The notes under the pieces: model-generated
Told to the model about the DNA's origin: nothing
Database searches by the model: none
What the model saw: the letters and a program-made list of their open reading frames with translations, nothing else
Shown: one piece after another, positions 38,565 through 48,200 of the stretch
How positions within the stretch are numbered: position 1 is the first letter of the stretch
How the letters are laid out: every line of letters starts with the position of its first letter
Position numbers and translations under genes: made by a program
Assembly: GCF_947493865.1 (NCBI RefSeq)
Contig: NZ_CANLTC010000002.1
Location: forward strand, 272,356-336,355
From: an uncultured Halomonas sp.
Lineage (GTDB): Bacteria > Pseudomonadota > Gammaproteobacteria > Pseudomonadales > Halomonadaceae
Length of the DNA stretch: 64,000 bases
Reading direction: 5' to 3'

Positions 38565-39652
38565 GCATCCGCCTGACGAACATCGCCAAGACTTTCGGCC
38601 GTACCACGGCGCTGGAACCGCTCGATCTGAATATCGCCGACGGCGAACTGGTCGGTCTGCTGGGCCCTTCCGGTTCCGGCAAGACCACCCTGCTGCGCAT
38701 CATCGCAGGGCTCGAGCAGCCCGACCGGTCTCGGACAGGCTCGATCCATTTCGGCGAACGGGATGTGACCAACGTGCATGTGCGCGACCGGCGCATCGGC
38801 TTCGTGTTTCAGCACTATGCGCTGTTTCGTCACATGAGCGTATTCGACAACGTCGCCTTCGGCCTGACCGCCCTGCCGCGCCGCTCCCGGCCCTCCACCG
38901 GCGAGATTCGCACCCGGGTCAATCGGCTACTGGAGATGGTACGTCTTGAGGAATTCGCCAATCGCTATCCGGCGCAGCTCTCCGGCGGCCAGCAGCAGCG
39001 CGTCTCCCTGGCTCGTGCCCTGGCACTGAAGCCCGACGTACTGCTGCTGGATGAACCCTTTGGCGCACTCGATGCCAAGGTACGCCAGGAATTGCGTCGT
39101 TGGCTGCGTCATCTGCACGACGAGCTTGGTTTTACCAGCGTATTCGTCACCCACGATCAGGAAGAAGCCCTGGAGCTTTCCGATCGAGTAGTCGTGATGA
39201 GCAACGGACGCATCGAGCAGATCGATGAACCGGATACCCTCTATCGCCATCCGGCCAATCGCTTCGTCTTCGAGTTCCTGGGTGACGTCAACCGCCTGGA
39301 AGGCAACGTCCAGGATGGCGAGCTGACCTGCGGCGATGCACGGCTTTCCGTCGACCTGCCGGATGGCCATCAGGAACTCCTGATGCGCCCTCACGAGCTC
39401 AAGCTGCTCGAAGCACAGAGTCCTCATTCCCGGCTGCCGGTCACCGTCACCTCGGCGTCTCCCATCGGCGCCGAGGTGCGGGTCGAGCTGATCGCGGATT
39501 GGCTACCGGAGCCCTGGCAGGCCACGGTGCGCCATGCAGACTTCGAGCGCCTGCATATCAAACGCGGGCAGCGGTTGTTCGTCGAACCGCGACGCTGGCA
39601 CCGATTCGGCAACGCCGAGACGCATGATCAAGAGGTTGAGATCCTATCCTGA
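38561..39652 (+). CDS. cysA: Sulfate/thiosulfate import ATP-binding protein CysA
   Basis: This is the ATPase of the sulfate importer. The 363-aa protein has Walker [10 protein letters not shown] (about 34-42), the Q-loop [12 protein letters not shown] signature [16 protein letters not shown], Walker [13 protein letters not shown] and the switch histidine in [14 protein letters not shown]. The C-terminal 110 residues form the regulatory TOBE-like domain of CysA, with [12 protein letters not shown]. The ATG at 38561 overlaps the cysW stop (ATGA). It is the last gene of sbp-cysT-cysW-cysA. Confidence 0.96.
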   Translation: MSIRLTNIAKTFGRTTALEPLDLNIADGELVGLLGPSGSGKTTLLRIIAGLEQPDRSRTGSIHFGERDVTNVHVRDRRIGFVFQHYALFRHMSVFDNVAFGLTALPRRSRPSTGEIRTRVNRLLEMVRLEEFANRYPAQLSGGQQQRVSLARALALKPDVLLLDEPFGALDAKVRQELRRWLRHLHDELGFTSVFVTHDQEEALELSDRVVVMSNGRIEQIDEPDTLYRHPANRFVFEFLGDVNRLEGNVQDGELTCGDARLSVDLPDGHQELLMRPHELKLLEAQSPHSRLPVTVTSASPIGAEVRVELIADWLPEPWQATVRHADFERLHIKRGQRLFVEPRRWHRFGNAETHDQEVEILS

Positions 39653-39674
39653 CGGCCTCATTCATTTTCACTAA

Positions 39675-39691
39675 ATAGCCTGTCAGGCTAT
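39675..39691. promoter_or_regulatory. Perfect palindrome after cysA
   Basis: ATAGCCTG-T-CAGGCTAT is an 8-bp inverted repeat with a single central base, 23 bp after the cysA stop. As RNA it would give ATAGCC/GGCTAT with loop TGTCA followed by ATTT. A weak terminator for the cys operon and an operator for the lipoprotein gene are both possible. Confidence 0.4.
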
Positions 39692-39745
39692 ATTTGGAAA
39701 GTTGACGTACTTACATGCTTCTTTGGTAAATATCAGACGCTATAC

Positions 39746-39776
39746 TGCCGCTTGCGAGCGGCAGTTTTATTTTATA
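39746..39776 (+). terminator. Terminator-like hairpin in the leader of the lipoprotein gene
   Basis: ACTGCCGCT (39746-39754), loop TGCG, AGCGGCAGT (39759-39767), then TTTATTTTAT make a textbook intrinsic terminator. It ends only a few bases before the AAGGAGG of the following lipoprotein gene. It may end cys transcripts or attenuate the lipoprotein gene. Confidence 0.7.
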
Positions 39777-39788
39777 AGGAGGACGGTA

Positions 39789-40382
39789 ATGCAGATTTCA
39801 AGAAAGGCGCTTTTCCTAGGCTGGCTGACCGGTCTATTACTGCTGGCGGGCTGTGCGCAGAGCCCACAGTATCTACAGGTGAAGCCCAGCGTCGGCCAGA
39901 GTTTGCCCCAGGTGGGCAACGGGGAGAGCGTGACGCTGAATGTAGTGGATGGGCGCGAATCGGATGTGCTGGGAACACGTAGCGGCGCGGCCATGTCCAC
40001 CGCCGTGATCAGCGTCGAGGCCCACGATCTGATGCCCAAGCTGAAAAATCAGGCTGAGCAGGCGCTCTCACAGATGGGCTTCAATCCCACCTCTGACTCC
40101 GCTCCAGGGCGCCCCAGCCTGACGCTGACCTTGACGGACTTGAGCTACCAGAAAGCGGAAGGCAAACCGTTGCTCGACAAGGCCGTGCTGCTGGCGCGCT
40201 TTCGTGCCGTGGCAAGTAACGACCGCCAGTCCTACACCGGCACCTATACCGCCAAGCGAGAGCAGGAGTATGCAATGAAGCCCGGACGCGAAGCCAACAC
40301 GAACATGGTCAGCGATCTATTGAGCCGGGCGTTGCAGCGTACCTTCAATGACCCGCAGATTGGCAGTCAATTGGTACAATAA
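39789..40382 (+). CDS. YajG-family lipoprotein
   Basis: This 197-aa outer- or inner-membrane lipoprotein has the lipobox LLAGC (Cys near residue 21, AQ after it). The mature part resembles YajG: YLQVKPSVGQSLPQVGNGESVTLNVVDGRESDVLGTRSG, then QAEQALSQMGF and LTLTLTDLSYQ. The function of the family is not known. The ATG at 39789 has a perfect AAGGAGG. Residues after the lipobox are Ala-Gln, giving no inner-membrane retention signal, so outer-membrane sorting is expected. A terminator-like hairpin lies just before its ribosome-binding site. Confidence 0.83.
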   Translation: MQISRKALFLGWLTGLLLLAGCAQSPQYLQVKPSVGQSLPQVGNGESVTLNVVDGRESDVLGTRSGAAMSTAVISVEAHDLMPKLKNQAEQALSQMGFNPTSDSAPGRPSLTLTLTDLSYQKAEGKPLLDKAVLLARFRAVASNDRQSYTGTYTAKREQEYAMKPGREANTNMVSDLLSRALQRTFNDPQIGSQLVQ

Positions 40383-40419
40383 ACGCTGTTTGTCACCAAA
40401 TCGAACGGTTACAGCATCA

Positions 40420-40445
40420 CGGGCCCTGGAACATTCCAGGGCCCG
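40420..40445. terminator. Hairpin between convergent lipoprotein and tpm genes
   Basis: A perfect 11-bp stem CGGGCCCTGGA with loop ACAT lies between two converging genes. There is no T-tract on either side, so it may be a bidirectional transcription stop of the imperfect type or simply a stabilising hairpin. Confidence 0.5.
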
Positions 40446-40462
40446 TCTCGTTCAATGTTCGC

Positions 40463-41101
40463 TTAATCTCCAGTTGGCCCTCGCCGGGTCAGCGACCAGA
40501 TGTGTTCGCTGAACCCCCTATCGTCCGCCGGAAGCACATCCAACAACTCAATTTCGAAATTGGGCGTGAACAATAGTCGCACCTCATCGGACTCGACGTG
40601 ATACGGCGGGCCTTTCTCCGGCAGAATGCTGCGGGTAATGGTAATCATCAGCCCCTTGGCCCCGGGCGGTAGCAATTGGGCCAGATGAAAGGCGTAACGC
40701 TGGCGTGCCGCGGAGCGCAGCGCAATGAGGGAGGCGCGGTCGTAGAACGCCTGAATTTCACGCGTGTTGTCGATATGCAGTTGAAAGAAATCACCGCACC
40801 AGAGTTCCACGTTCCCCTGGCGCCAGATATCGAAAGGCTCGCGATGATACCGAGCCACTTCTCCTTCACCTTCCGCCACGAACTCTTCGATGGCCTGGGA
40901 GGAAAGTTCGATCCCCAGCACTGGGTAGCCGCGCTCTGCAAGCCAGCGCATATCCAGGCTTTTACCGCAAAGTGGTACCAGCACTTTTCCACCGGCAGGA
41001 ACATTCAAGCTCGGCCAGTAACGCATGAGCTGGGGATGCGTTTTTTCCAGATGAAACCCTATGCGGCCATCACGCCAGCGCTCGATCCATTCGTTAGCCA
41101 T
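40463..41101 (-). CDS. tpm: Thiopurine S-methyltransferase
   Basis: This SAM-dependent methyltransferase acts on thiopurines and, in pseudomonads, on selenium and tellurium oxyanions. The 212-aa protein begins WIERWRDGRIGFHLEKTHPQLMRYW. Motif I is VLVPLCGKSLDMRWLAERGYPVLGIELSSQAIEEF. DFFQLHIDN-type text and the end-region LLPPGAKGLMITI follow. Two adjacent ATGs (41104 and 41101) are possible; 41101 has AAGGA at the better distance. A Fur-like palindrome lies 51 bp upstream. Confidence 0.9.
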   Translation of the reverse strand: MANEWIERWRDGRIGFHLEKTHPQLMRYWPSLNVPAGGKVLVPLCGKSLDMRWLAERGYPVLGIELSSQAIEEFVAEGEGEVARYHREPFDIWRQGNVELWCGDFFQLHIDNTREIQAFYDRASLIALRSAARQRYAFHLAQLLPPGAKGLMITITRSILPEKGPPYHVESDEVRLLFTPNFEIELLDVLPADDRGFSEHIWSLTRRGPTGD

Positions 41102-41151
41102 CATTCATTCCTTGTCACCAATCGCCAGCTTGAAACAAATAACTCATTGAT

Positions 41152-41171
41152 AATGAATATTTATACTCATT
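41152..41171. promoter_or_regulatory. Fur-like AT-rich palindrome upstream of tpm
   Basis: AATGAATATTTATACTCATT matches its own reverse complement at 16 of 20 positions and has the NATWAT-like make-up of Fur sites. It lies in the tpm upstream region. Similarity to the Fur consensus is only partial. Confidence 0.25.
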
Positions 41172-41303
41172 CTTCACCGCTGTTGCCTACCTCGTTCGGT
41201 ATCATCCACACATTCTGTGGATAAGCCTTGGGACAAACAAAGGCTGACCATTTCGGGGCGGCGTCCTATCTCGGATCCCAGGATTTGTATATTTTTTGAT
41301 CAC

Positions 41304-41633
41304 TTAACTATCGTCTCTTGGCGGAAAACTGATGGACCGTGGAAACTCCGCCACCTTGCCTTCCGACTTGGTCGCCTTGGGGGTTCCTTCCCGCTCTACC
41401 TCGTCGATACGCACGATGGCATTGAGAGGAATATAGCTGCGCTGAACGCCCTCGAACGTACGCCTCAGCTTCTCGCTGGAGGGGTCGACTACCAGCTTCG
41501 AGGCATCCTCGAAGACGAAGGTCTCCACCTCGATGAATCCCCATAGATCGCTCTGAAAGATTTCCCGAGCGTAAAGCTCCCAGACTTCCCCTTGGTTATG
41601 AAACACCACACGATAAATCGGCTTGGAGGCCAT
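41304..41633 (-). CDS. DUF1820 family protein
   Basis: This 109-aa soluble protein follows the DUF1820 pattern: PIYRVVFHNQGEVWELYAREIFQSDLWGFIEVETFVFE, then LVVDPSSEKLRRTFEGVQRSYIPLNAIVRIDEVEREG. The function is unknown. In pseudomonads a member of this family sits next to miaB in the same divergent arrangement, as here with miaB beginning 267 bp away. The tail is short, charged and probably disordered. Confidence 0.85.
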   Translation of the reverse strand: MASKPIYRVVFHNQGEVWELYAREIFQSDLWGFIEVETFVFEDASKLVVDPSSEKLRRTFEGVQRSYIPLNAIVRIDEVEREGTPKATKSEGKVAEFPRSISFPPRDDS

Positions 41634-41899
41634 ACTGCTCCTGTCTGTTACGAGACACGCTGAGTTGATTGAAAGACTTTATTGAGTGCTTGTCGCAGGG
41701 TATGAAATTATCGCCCTAGAATACCACAGCTACCACCCCTTCAAGGGAGGTCCCGAGAGGCGCGGCGATGCTGGTCAATGCCCGAAGCGGTACGTACAAT
41801 ATGGAATCCAGTTTTTTCTCGGCCGATTCGGCTATCTCTTCGGCCAGGCATTCACTTTTATCACGGACAAATCGAGCGCCCCTGCTGCGCTGATATTCT

Positions 41900-43243
41900 A
41901 TGGCGAAGAAACTCTTCATCAAGACTCATGGCTGCCAAATGAACGAGTACGACTCTGCCCGCATGGCGGATCTGCTCGGCGAATCTCACCAGATGGAGCT
42001 GACGGATGACGAGGGCGAGGCGGACGTCATTCTGCTCAACACCTGTTCGATTCGTGAAAAGGCCCAGGAGAAGGTGTTTCACCAGCTCGGCCGCTGGAAG
42101 AAACTCAAACAGAAAAATCCCGATCTGGTGATTGGCGTGGGCGGTTGTGTCGCCAGTCAGGAAGGCGCCAATCTGCGCAAGCGCGCACCCCATGTCGATA
42201 TGGTATTCGGTCCCCAGACGCTGCATCGCGTCCCCTCGATGCTCGACTCCCAGCGTGCCGATCATATTTCCGTCGTCGATGTCACCTTCCCCGAGATCGA
42301 GAAGTTCGACCACCTGCCCAAGCCGAGTTCCGATGGCGCCACCGCCTTCGTCTCGATCATGGAAGGCTGCTCGAAATACTGCAGCTTCTGCGTCGTGCCC
42401 TATACCCGGGGCGAAGAAGTTTCACGGCCTTTCGAGAGCGTGATGGATGAGGTCATCCACCTGGCGGAACAGGGCGTGCGGGAAGTCAATCTGCTGGGCC
42501 AGAACGTCAATGCCTATCGCGGCGAGAACGCGCTTGGCGACGAGATCGATCTGGCGGAGCTGATCGGTTGCGTGGCCGCAGTGGACGGCATCGATCGCAT
42601 CCGTTTCACCACCTCGCATCCGGTGGAATTCTCCGACAGCCTGATCGAGGCCTATGGCGAGATTCCCGAACTGGTCAGCCATTTGCACCTACCGGTGCAG
42701 TCCGGCTCCGATCGTATTCTGAGTGCCATGAAGCGAGGCCACACCGCCGAGGAGTACATCGCCAAGATGGAACGCATTCGCGCCCTGCGCCCAGACATTA
42801 GCTTCTCCTCGGACTTCATCATCGGCTTTCCAGGGGAGACGGAAGCGGATTTCGAAGCGACCATGGACCTGATTCACCGTATTGGTTTCGATGCCTCCTT
42901 CAGCTTCGTCTACTCCGCCCGTCCCGGCACGCCGGCGGCCAGCCTCGATGACGACACCCCGGAAGCGATCAAGAAGCAACGTCTGGCGATTCTTCAAGAG
43001 CGCATTCTCCAGAACGTCATGCAGATCAGCCGGCGCATGGTGGGCACGACTCAGCGCATTCTGGTGACGGGTTTCTCCCCCCGCGATCCGGGCCAGCTGT
43101 CAGGGCGTACCGAGAATAATCGGGTGGTGAATTTCCGCGCTGCCAATCCCATGGAGCTGATCGGCGGCTTCGTCGATATCGACATCACCGAGGCGCTGCC
43201 CAACTCGTTGCGGGGTGAGCTGGCCTCGGCTGAATTGCACTAG
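41900..43243 (+). CDS. miaB: tRNA-2-methylthio-N6-isopentenyladenosine synthase MiaB
   Basis: This enzyme adds the methylthio group to i6A37 in tRNAs reading UNN codons. The 447-aa methylthiotransferase has three N-terminal cluster cysteines, in [20 protein letters not shown] and VGGCVASQ. The radical SAM motif has C157, C161 and C164 (CSKYCSFC). A TRAM domain lies at the end ([26 protein letters not shown]). The start region gives the standard [13 protein letters not shown]. No strong ribosome-binding site is visible before it. It leads the miaB-phoH-ybeY-corC-lnt group. Confidence 0.97.
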   Translation: MAKKLFIKTHGCQMNEYDSARMADLLGESHQMELTDDEGEADVILLNTCSIREKAQEKVFHQLGRWKKLKQKNPDLVIGVGGCVASQEGANLRKRAPHVDMVFGPQTLHRVPSMLDSQRADHISVVDVTFPEIEKFDHLPKPSSDGATAFVSIMEGCSKYCSFCVVPYTRGEEVSRPFESVMDEVIHLAEQGVREVNLLGQNVNAYRGENALGDEIDLAELIGCVAAVDGIDRIRFTTSHPVEFSDSLIEAYGEIPELVSHLHLPVQSGSDRILSAMKRGHTAEEYIAKMERIRALRPDISFSSDFIIGFPGETEADFEATMDLIHRIGFDASFSFVYSARPGTPAASLDDDTPEAIKKQRLAILQERILQNVMQISRRMVGTTQRILVTGFSPRDPGQLSGRTENNRVVNFRAANPMELIGGFVDIDITEALPNSLRGELASAELH

Positions 43244-43255
43244 GGCTTTCAGGTT

Positions 43256-43277
43256 TGCCCCGACCCCCATCGGGGCA
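43256..43277 (+). other. Hairpin between miaB and phoH
   Basis: TGCCCCGA (43256-43263) pairs perfectly with TCGGGGCA (43270-43277) around CCCCCA, 12 bp after the miaB stop. No T-tract follows. It may give partial termination or mRNA protection between miaB and phoH. Confidence 0.5.
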
Positions 43278-43331
43278 GTAAGCTCTTCTCATCGCTCATC
43301 TCTCTTTTCACAACCAACGGATCCTCCTGTC

Positions 43332-44402
43332 TTGAGCAATAACGATTCTCAGGCGCATCGCATTCTGACGTTAACCCTCGAACCCAACGACCCCATGCGG
43401 TTGGCCAATCTCTGCGGTCAGCGGGACGAACACCTGAAACTGATCGAATCGCGCCTGGGTGTCACACTGCGCAATCGCGGCAATACCTTTCAACTGGCGG
43501 GCCCAGGTATTCGAGTCAAGGCCGCCGCCAACATCCTCGAACATCTTTATCGCGAGACCGAAAGCAGCGATCTTGAACCCGAGACCGTGCACCTGTATCT
43601 GCAGGAGTCCGGTATCGAAGCGCTGGAAGAGGACGAAGGCATTAACGAGGGCGAGGGCGTCATTCGCACTACTCGAGCCCTGATCAAGCCTCGCGGCTTC
43701 AATCAGCAAGGCTATGTCGCCAACATCCGCAAGCACGATATCAACTTTGGCATTGGCCCGGCAGGTACCGGCAAGACCTATCTGGCGGTTGCCGCCGCAG
43801 TGGAAGCGTTAAACCAGCAGGAAGTGCGGCGCATTCTGCTGGTGCGCCCGGCGGTGGAAGCCGGCGAGAAACTCGGCTTTCTGCCCGGCGATCTGGCCCA
43901 GAAGATCGACCCCTATCTGCGCCCTCTTTATGATGCGCTCTACGAGATGATCGGTTTCGAGCAGGTCGGTAAACTGATCGAGCGCCAGATCATCGAGATT
44001 GCCCCTCTGGCCTACATGCGCGGTCGCACCCTGAACAATGCCTTCATCATTCTCGACGAGAGCCAGAACACCACCCGAGAACAGATGAAAATGTTCCTGA
44101 CCCGTATCGGCTTTGGTTCCACTGCCGTGGTCACCGGCGACGTCACCCAGGTCGACCTGCCCCGAGGCCAGAGTTCGGGGCTGATTCAGGTACTTGATGT
44201 ACTCAAGGACACGCCAGGCATCGGCGTGACCCATTTCGCCGCCAAGGACGTGGTGCGCCATCCATTGGTACAGCGCATCATCGAAGCCTACGACCTGTTC
44301 GAAGCCGAGCAGGAATCCCAGGAGCGTGCTCGCAAGGAAGCGCGGGAGTTGGCGCGTCGTGCCGAGCGATCTCATGGTAGTGAACAGACGCATTCTCGAT
44401 GA
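43332..44402 (+). CDS. ybeZ: PhoH-like ATPase (YbeZ)
   Basis: This cytosolic NTPase partners YbeY in RNA metabolism. In the 356-aa protein an N-terminal KH-like region ([29 protein letters not shown]...) precedes the P-loop GPAGTGKT at 142-149. [24 protein letters not shown] follows, with Walker B and the Thr/Arg block, then [21 protein letters not shown]. The start is taken at TTG 43332 because homology with E. coli YbeZ begins there (LEPND aligned to LEPAD). Upstream in-frame codons overlap miaB and do not look conserved, but the initiation site is weak. It overlaps ybeY by 4 bp. Confidence 0.92.
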   Translation: MSNNDSQAHRILTLTLEPNDPMRLANLCGQRDEHLKLIESRLGVTLRNRGNTFQLAGPGIRVKAAANILEHLYRETESSDLEPETVHLYLQESGIEALEEDEGINEGEGVIRTTRALIKPRGFNQQGYVANIRKHDINFGIGPAGTGKTYLAVAAAVEALNQQEVRRILLVRPAVEAGEKLGFLPGDLAQKIDPYLRPLYDALYEMIGFEQVGKLIERQIIEIAPLAYMRGRTLNNAFIILDESQNTTREQMKMFLTRIGFGSTAVVTGDVTQVDLPRGQSSGLIQVLDVLKDTPGIGVTHFAAKDVVRHPLVQRIIEAYDLFEAEQESQERARKEARELARRAERSHGSEQTHSR

Positions 44403-44932
44403 ATATTGCCCCTGGCCCCGTTGTCGATCTGCAAGTCGCCCTGGATGATGCGGCCACTCCCGGCCTGCCAACCGAGCGCGAGTTGTCGCGCTGGGCAGGG
44501 GCTGCGCTTATTCATCATCCGAACAGGGCGCATGACGAACTGACCATACGCCTGGTATCGGAAGATGAGAGTCGCTGCCTCAATCGTGACTATCGTGGCA
44601 AGGACAAGCCTACCAATGTGCTCTCATTTCCCTTCGAAGCACCGCCGGGTCTTGATATACCCTTGCTGGGCGACCTGGTCATCTGCCACGAGGTCGTCGC
44701 GCGGGAAGCCGTTCAGCAAGTCAAGTCTCCCAGCGACCATTATGCCCATATGGTCGTACACGGTATTCTGCACTTGTTGGGGTACGATCATATGGAGGAA
44801 GCCGAGGCAGAGGAAATGGAAATGCTTGAACGCACTATCCTGGCCTCTCTAGGCGTTGCCGATCCCTATGGGCTCTTAGGCATCGAACGCGCCCCTTATT
44901 TTAATGACGAGGACACGAGACCCGACGCATGA
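44399..44932 (+). CDS. ybeY: Endoribonuclease YbeY (16S rRNA maturation)
   Basis: This zinc RNase acts in 16S rRNA 3'-end maturation and ribosome quality control. The 177-aa protein has the UPF0054 metal motif [11 protein letters not shown] with H121, H125 and H131, preceded by [20 protein letters not shown] and [11 protein letters not shown]. It overlaps phoH by 4 bp and corC by 4 bp, giving a coupled trio. The C-terminal tail ([15 protein letters not shown]) is slightly longer than in E. coli. Confidence 0.96.
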   Translation: MNIAPGPVVDLQVALDDAATPGLPTERELSRWAGAALIHHPNRAHDELTIRLVSEDESRCLNRDYRGKDKPTNVLSFPFEAPPGLDIPLLGDLVICHEVVAREAVQQVKSPSDHYAHMVVHGILHLLGYDHMEEAEAEEMEMLERTILASLGVADPYGLLGIERAPYFNDEDTRPDA

Positions 44933-45810
44933 GCGAAGACCGATCGAGCAGCCAGGCAAGCAAGTCCTGGTTCGAGAAGATGTTTAGCGGCTTTTTCAGC
45001 GATTCCGACGAACCCAGTTCCAGGGACGAGCTACTGGTCTTTCTGCGTGAGGCCGGCGCTCGGTTGCGCCTCGACCCGGATGCCATGACCATCCTCGAGG
45101 GCGCCTTTCAGATCAGCGACCAGCAAACCCGGGAAGTGATGATCCCACGCTCCCAGGTTACCGCCATCGCCGTCGACCAGCGTCCCGAGGATTATCTGCC
45201 GGTCATCTTCGAGACCGGGCATTCTCGCTACCCTGTGGTAGGCGAGAATCTCGACGACGTGCAGGGCATTCTATTGGTCAAGGACCTGCTGCCCATGCTC
45301 CAGGAAAGCGATGACGAACGGCACTGGGTGGAACTGCGCGACGTCATTCGGCCAGCGATGTTCATCCCCGAATCCAAGCGCCTGAACAGCCTACTCAAGG
45401 AGTTCCGCGATACACATAACCACATGGCGATCGTGGTGGACGAGTATGGCGGTACTGCGGGAATCGTCACCATCGAAGACATCCTCGAACAGATCGTCGG
45501 CGATATCGAGGACGAACACGATACCGACGAGGATGACGAGATCCGCGACATGGGCGACGGCACCTTTTCCGTGCGTGCCCTGACCGCGATCGATGACTTC
45601 AACGAGCGCTTCGACACGGACTTTTCCGATGAAGAATTCGATACCGTTGGCGGACTGGTCATGCAGGGGTTCGGTCACCTACCTCGTCGTGGCGAACACA
45701 CCGACCTGAGCGGCTGGCGTTTTACCGTGCTGGGCGCCGACAACCGGCGCATTCGTCTATTACAGGTCGAACAGCTGCCCGACACGGGTATGGATGAAGC
45801 CGAAGATTGA
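44929..45810 (+). CDS. corC: CorC/YbeX CBS-domain protein (magnesium/cobalt homeostasis)
   Basis: This 293-aa cytosolic protein has paired CBS domains (residues about 65-190: [48 protein letters not shown], then [35 protein letters not shown]). A C-terminal CorC_HlyC domain follows ([33 protein letters not shown]). It is linked to Mg2+/Co2+ efflux. It lacks the DUF21 membrane domain, as does E. coli CorC. Its stop is 99 bp before the palindromic element that separates it from lnt, its usual next gene. Confidence 0.94.
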   Translation: MSEDRSSSQASKSWFEKMFSGFFSDSDEPSSRDELLVFLREAGARLRLDPDAMTILEGAFQISDQQTREVMIPRSQVTAIAVDQRPEDYLPVIFETGHSRYPVVGENLDDVQGILLVKDLLPMLQESDDERHWVELRDVIRPAMFIPESKRLNSLLKEFRDTHNHMAIVVDEYGGTAGIVTIEDILEQIVGDIEDEHDTDEDDEIRDMGDGTFSVRALTAIDDFNERFDTDFSDEEFDTVGGLVMQGFGHLPRRGEHTDLSGWRFTVLGADNRRIRLLQVEQLPDTGMDEAED

Positions 45811-45909
45811 GACGCGGTCGTCATCGATCAACCGCTCTGATATAACCGCCCTCGTTCAAGGCTCTCGTCCAAACGCGCTTGCAGCCCTCATCCACGACGA
45901 CGCTCGACC

Positions 45910-46139
45910 AGGCTTCGTCTGAAAAGTCAGCGAGCGAAGTCTAGACAAGGCAAAAATTGGCGACAAATCGGCAGGATTGCCGATTTAGGCAGCTCCGCTG
46001 CTCGAAGAGCGAGCAACATGGATGTTGCGAGTCCAAGAACGGAGTTTACGCGGTGTAAATGAGTATCTTGATCGGACTCGCGCACGAGCCAATTTTTAAC
46101 GCCGTATAGACGAGCGCAGGTACTTTTCGGACAAAGCCT
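45910..46139. mobile_element. 230-bp palindromic MITE-like element, family B
   Basis: The ends are inverted repeats AGGCTT(C/T)GTC(T/C)GAAAAGT. The match continues less strictly for about 55 bp, both arms holding CAAAAATTGG-type text. Inside are nested perfect hairpins: AAATCGGCA/TGCCGATTT (45965-45986), TGCTCG/CGAGCA, GCGAGTCC/GGACTCGC (46027-46081) and, within the latter, TTTAC/GTAAA (46045-46059). There is no credible protein. It sits between corC and lnt, normally adjacent genes, so it is probably an insertion. Its sequence differs from the family A element at 7403. Confidence 0.68.
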
Positions 46140-46171
46140 AGCAAGCGAGATCACCAAGGAGTGTCCTCCCC

Positions 46172-47644
46172 ATGCTGTCCTATTCCCGCCCCTGGGTGGG
46201 TTTTGTCGCCGCGCTGATCGCCGGTGGCCTGACCACTCTGACCTTCTCGCCGTTTGAACTCTGGTGGCTGGGGCCGGTCGCCGTGGTCCTGCTTTATATC
46301 GGCATACACGACCTGACGCCGGGACAGGCGCTACTTCGAGGCTGGTGCTATGGCGTTGCCCTGTTTGCCACCGGCACCTACTGGATCTATGTCTCGATCC
46401 ACGATTACGGCTATGCCAGCGTACCTCTGGCCGTATTTCTCACGGCCCTGTTCGCGGTCACCCTGGCGCTCTTCTTCGCCATTCCCTTCTGGTTCTACCG
46501 TCGCTTCACCGGGCGTCGTCTTGCCTTTCTGAGCTTTGCCGGCTTCTGGGTGCTCATGGAGGTATTGCGCACCTATCTGTTCACCGGCTTTCCCTGGCTG
46601 CTGCTGGGCAGCGCTCACGTGGATTCACCGCTTTCGTCTCTTGCGCCCCTGGGCGGTGTCTATCTGCTCAGCCTGGTAACGGCGCTTACCGGCACGTTGA
46701 TGGCGGAATTTCTCAAGCGCCGCTGGTGGGCCGTGGCACCTCTGGCAATGCTGTGGGTAATGCCGTTTCTGCTGCCGCTGCAATGGACCACACCCAGCGA
46801 AAAACCGACTCGGGTTGCGCTTTTGCAGGGCAATCTTCCACAACTGATGAAATGGTCCGAGGAAGGACAGCGAACGGCAGCCAATACCTACGCATCCTTG
46901 ACCCGGGTCCAGCCTGAAAACATCGATCTCATTGTGTGGCCGGAAACCGCCCTGCCCATGTTCCAACGCCAGGCCGAGCCGCTTCTCGAGCGAATCCAGG
47001 CGACACTTCCGCCCGACACCGCCTTGCTCACCGGCATCGTGCAGCGCGACGATGAGGATCGTTATTACAATGCGGTCATCGGCGTGGGGGACGTGGAAGG
47101 CGAGTATCGCAAGGAGCATCTGGTGCCTTTTGGCGAATACATGCCATTGGAAGGCCTGCTGCGTGGCATCATCGCCTTCTTCGACCTACCCATGTCGAGC
47201 TTTTCAGCCGGCGAGGCCGACCCGGAGCCGATTCGCGCCGCAGGACTGAGTATCGGCAGCGCGATCTGCTACGAGATCATCTATCCGGACCTGGTTGCCG
47301 AGCGCGCCAGGAAAGCCGATGTACTGCTCACTATCTCCAATGACACCTGGTTCGGCGACTCCATCGGCCCACTACAGCATTTACAGATGGCGCGCCTGCG
47401 AGCGCTGGAAAACGGTCGCTATGTCATCCGCGCCACCAGCAACGGGGTCACATCGATCATCAACCCCGATGGCCGCGTAACCGTTCAGGCGCCGCGCTTC
47501 GAGACCACCAGCATCGATGGCCAGATTTACGCCATGCAGGGGCAAACCCCTTTTACCAGCGTTGGCAGTTGGCCGACCTGGCTACTGGCCGCCCTGTTCG
47601 TATTGCCGGGGCTGCGCTTGCGCCGCAGCAAATCGCGCTTCTGA
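46172..47644 (+). CDS. lnt: Apolipoprotein N-acyltransferase
   Basis: This inner-membrane enzyme adds the third acyl chain to the N-terminal Cys of lipoproteins. In the 490-aa protein, residues 1-200 contain about six hydrophobic helices. The periplasmic nitrilase domain carries the triad E258 (WPETALPMF), K314 (YRKEHLVPFGEYMP) and C366 (GSAICYEIIYPD). NDTWFGDSIGPLQHLQMARLRALENGRYVIRATSNG is near-universal in Lnt. AAGGAGTG precedes the ATG. It now lies after a palindromic element, which may supply or disrupt its promoter. Confidence 0.96.
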   Translation: MLSYSRPWVGFVAALIAGGLTTLTFSPFELWWLGPVAVVLLYIGIHDLTPGQALLRGWCYGVALFATGTYWIYVSIHDYGYASVPLAVFLTALFAVTLALFFAIPFWFYRRFTGRRLAFLSFAGFWVLMEVLRTYLFTGFPWLLLGSAHVDSPLSSLAPLGGVYLLSLVTALTGTLMAEFLKRRWWAVAPLAMLWVMPFLLPLQWTTPSEKPTRVALLQGNLPQLMKWSEEGQRTAANTYASLTRVQPENIDLIVWPETALPMFQRQAEPLLERIQATLPPDTALLTGIVQRDDEDRYYNAVIGVGDVEGEYRKEHLVPFGEYMPLEGLLRGIIAFFDLPMSSFSAGEADPEPIRAAGLSIGSAICYEIIYPDLVAERARKADVLLTISNDTWFGDSIGPLQHLQMARLRALENGRYVIRATSNGVTSIINPDGRVTVQAPRFETTSIDGQIYAMQGQTPFTSVGSWPTWLLAALFVLPGLRLRRSKSRF

Positions 47645-47654
47645 CAACGGGACG

Positions 47655-47684
47655 ACGCCATCACCGATACCGTGGTGATGGCGT
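47655..47684. terminator. Hairpin between convergent lnt and zinc-ribbon genes
   Basis: An 11-bp perfect stem ACGCCATCACC / GGTGATGGCGT (47655-47665 with 47674-47684) carries an 8-nt loop in the 46-bp gap between converging genes. There is no T-tract, so the efficiency is uncertain. Confidence 0.5.
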
Positions 47685-47690
47685 ATCTCT

Positions 47691-48200
47691 TCAGGTGCTT
47701 GGAGAGCGCTCGAAATACCGATGCTCACATTCATGACAGGGCTCCAGACGCGTGACGCTCTCCAGTACGACCTTTGCGCCACAATGCACACAGGCCATGC
47801 GCCCCGGCGCGGCAATTTCGCCTGCCACATAATCGGCACGGGATGCTTCGAGGTCGTCGTTGAGCTGTTCACGCTCGATGATGCTGCGATCGGCAACGGA
47901 GAACAGGGCATCGGTGATCTTGCGGGATAGCACATCAAGATCGATGCCGAGCCAGCTGGCGACTCCGCTGCCCCCGGCGGCCAGATAGCCACGCAGATCC
48001 TTGAGATCGCGCTCGACCCAGGCCCGCAGCAGCGCCATCTCATCCTTGGTGAACTCTTCCAGGTCGGCTTCGAACTGTACCGACTCGTCCAGATCCTTCT
48101 GCAGGTTGTCCCAGGAGAGATCGTTGGCTCCATCCTGCATCCGCTCCAGAACGCGCTCATAGGCCTCGCGCAGGCGATGCTCTCTATGTTGTTCGCTCAT
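47691..48200 (-). CDS. Zinc ribbon-containing protein (YbeL/DUF1451 type)
   Basis: This is a 169-aa soluble protein. The N-terminal two-thirds is helical and acidic (LREAYERVLERMQDGANDLSWDNLQKDLDESV, then EEFTKDEMALLRAWVERDLKDL). The C-terminal zinc ribbon has CVHCG and CHECEH. The architecture fits the DUF1451 family, of which E. coli YbeL is a member near lnt/leuS. The function is unknown. It is convergent with lnt and divergent from leuS, keeping the neighbourhood seen in related genomes. Confidence 0.85.
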   Translation of the reverse strand: MSEQHREHRLREAYERVLERMQDGANDLSWDNLQKDLDESVQFEADLEEFTKDEMALLRAWVERDLKDLRGYLAAGGSGVASWLGIDLDVLSRKITDALFSVADRSIIEREQLNDDLEASRADYVAGEIAAPGRMACVHCGAKVVLESVTRLEPCHECEHRYFERSPST

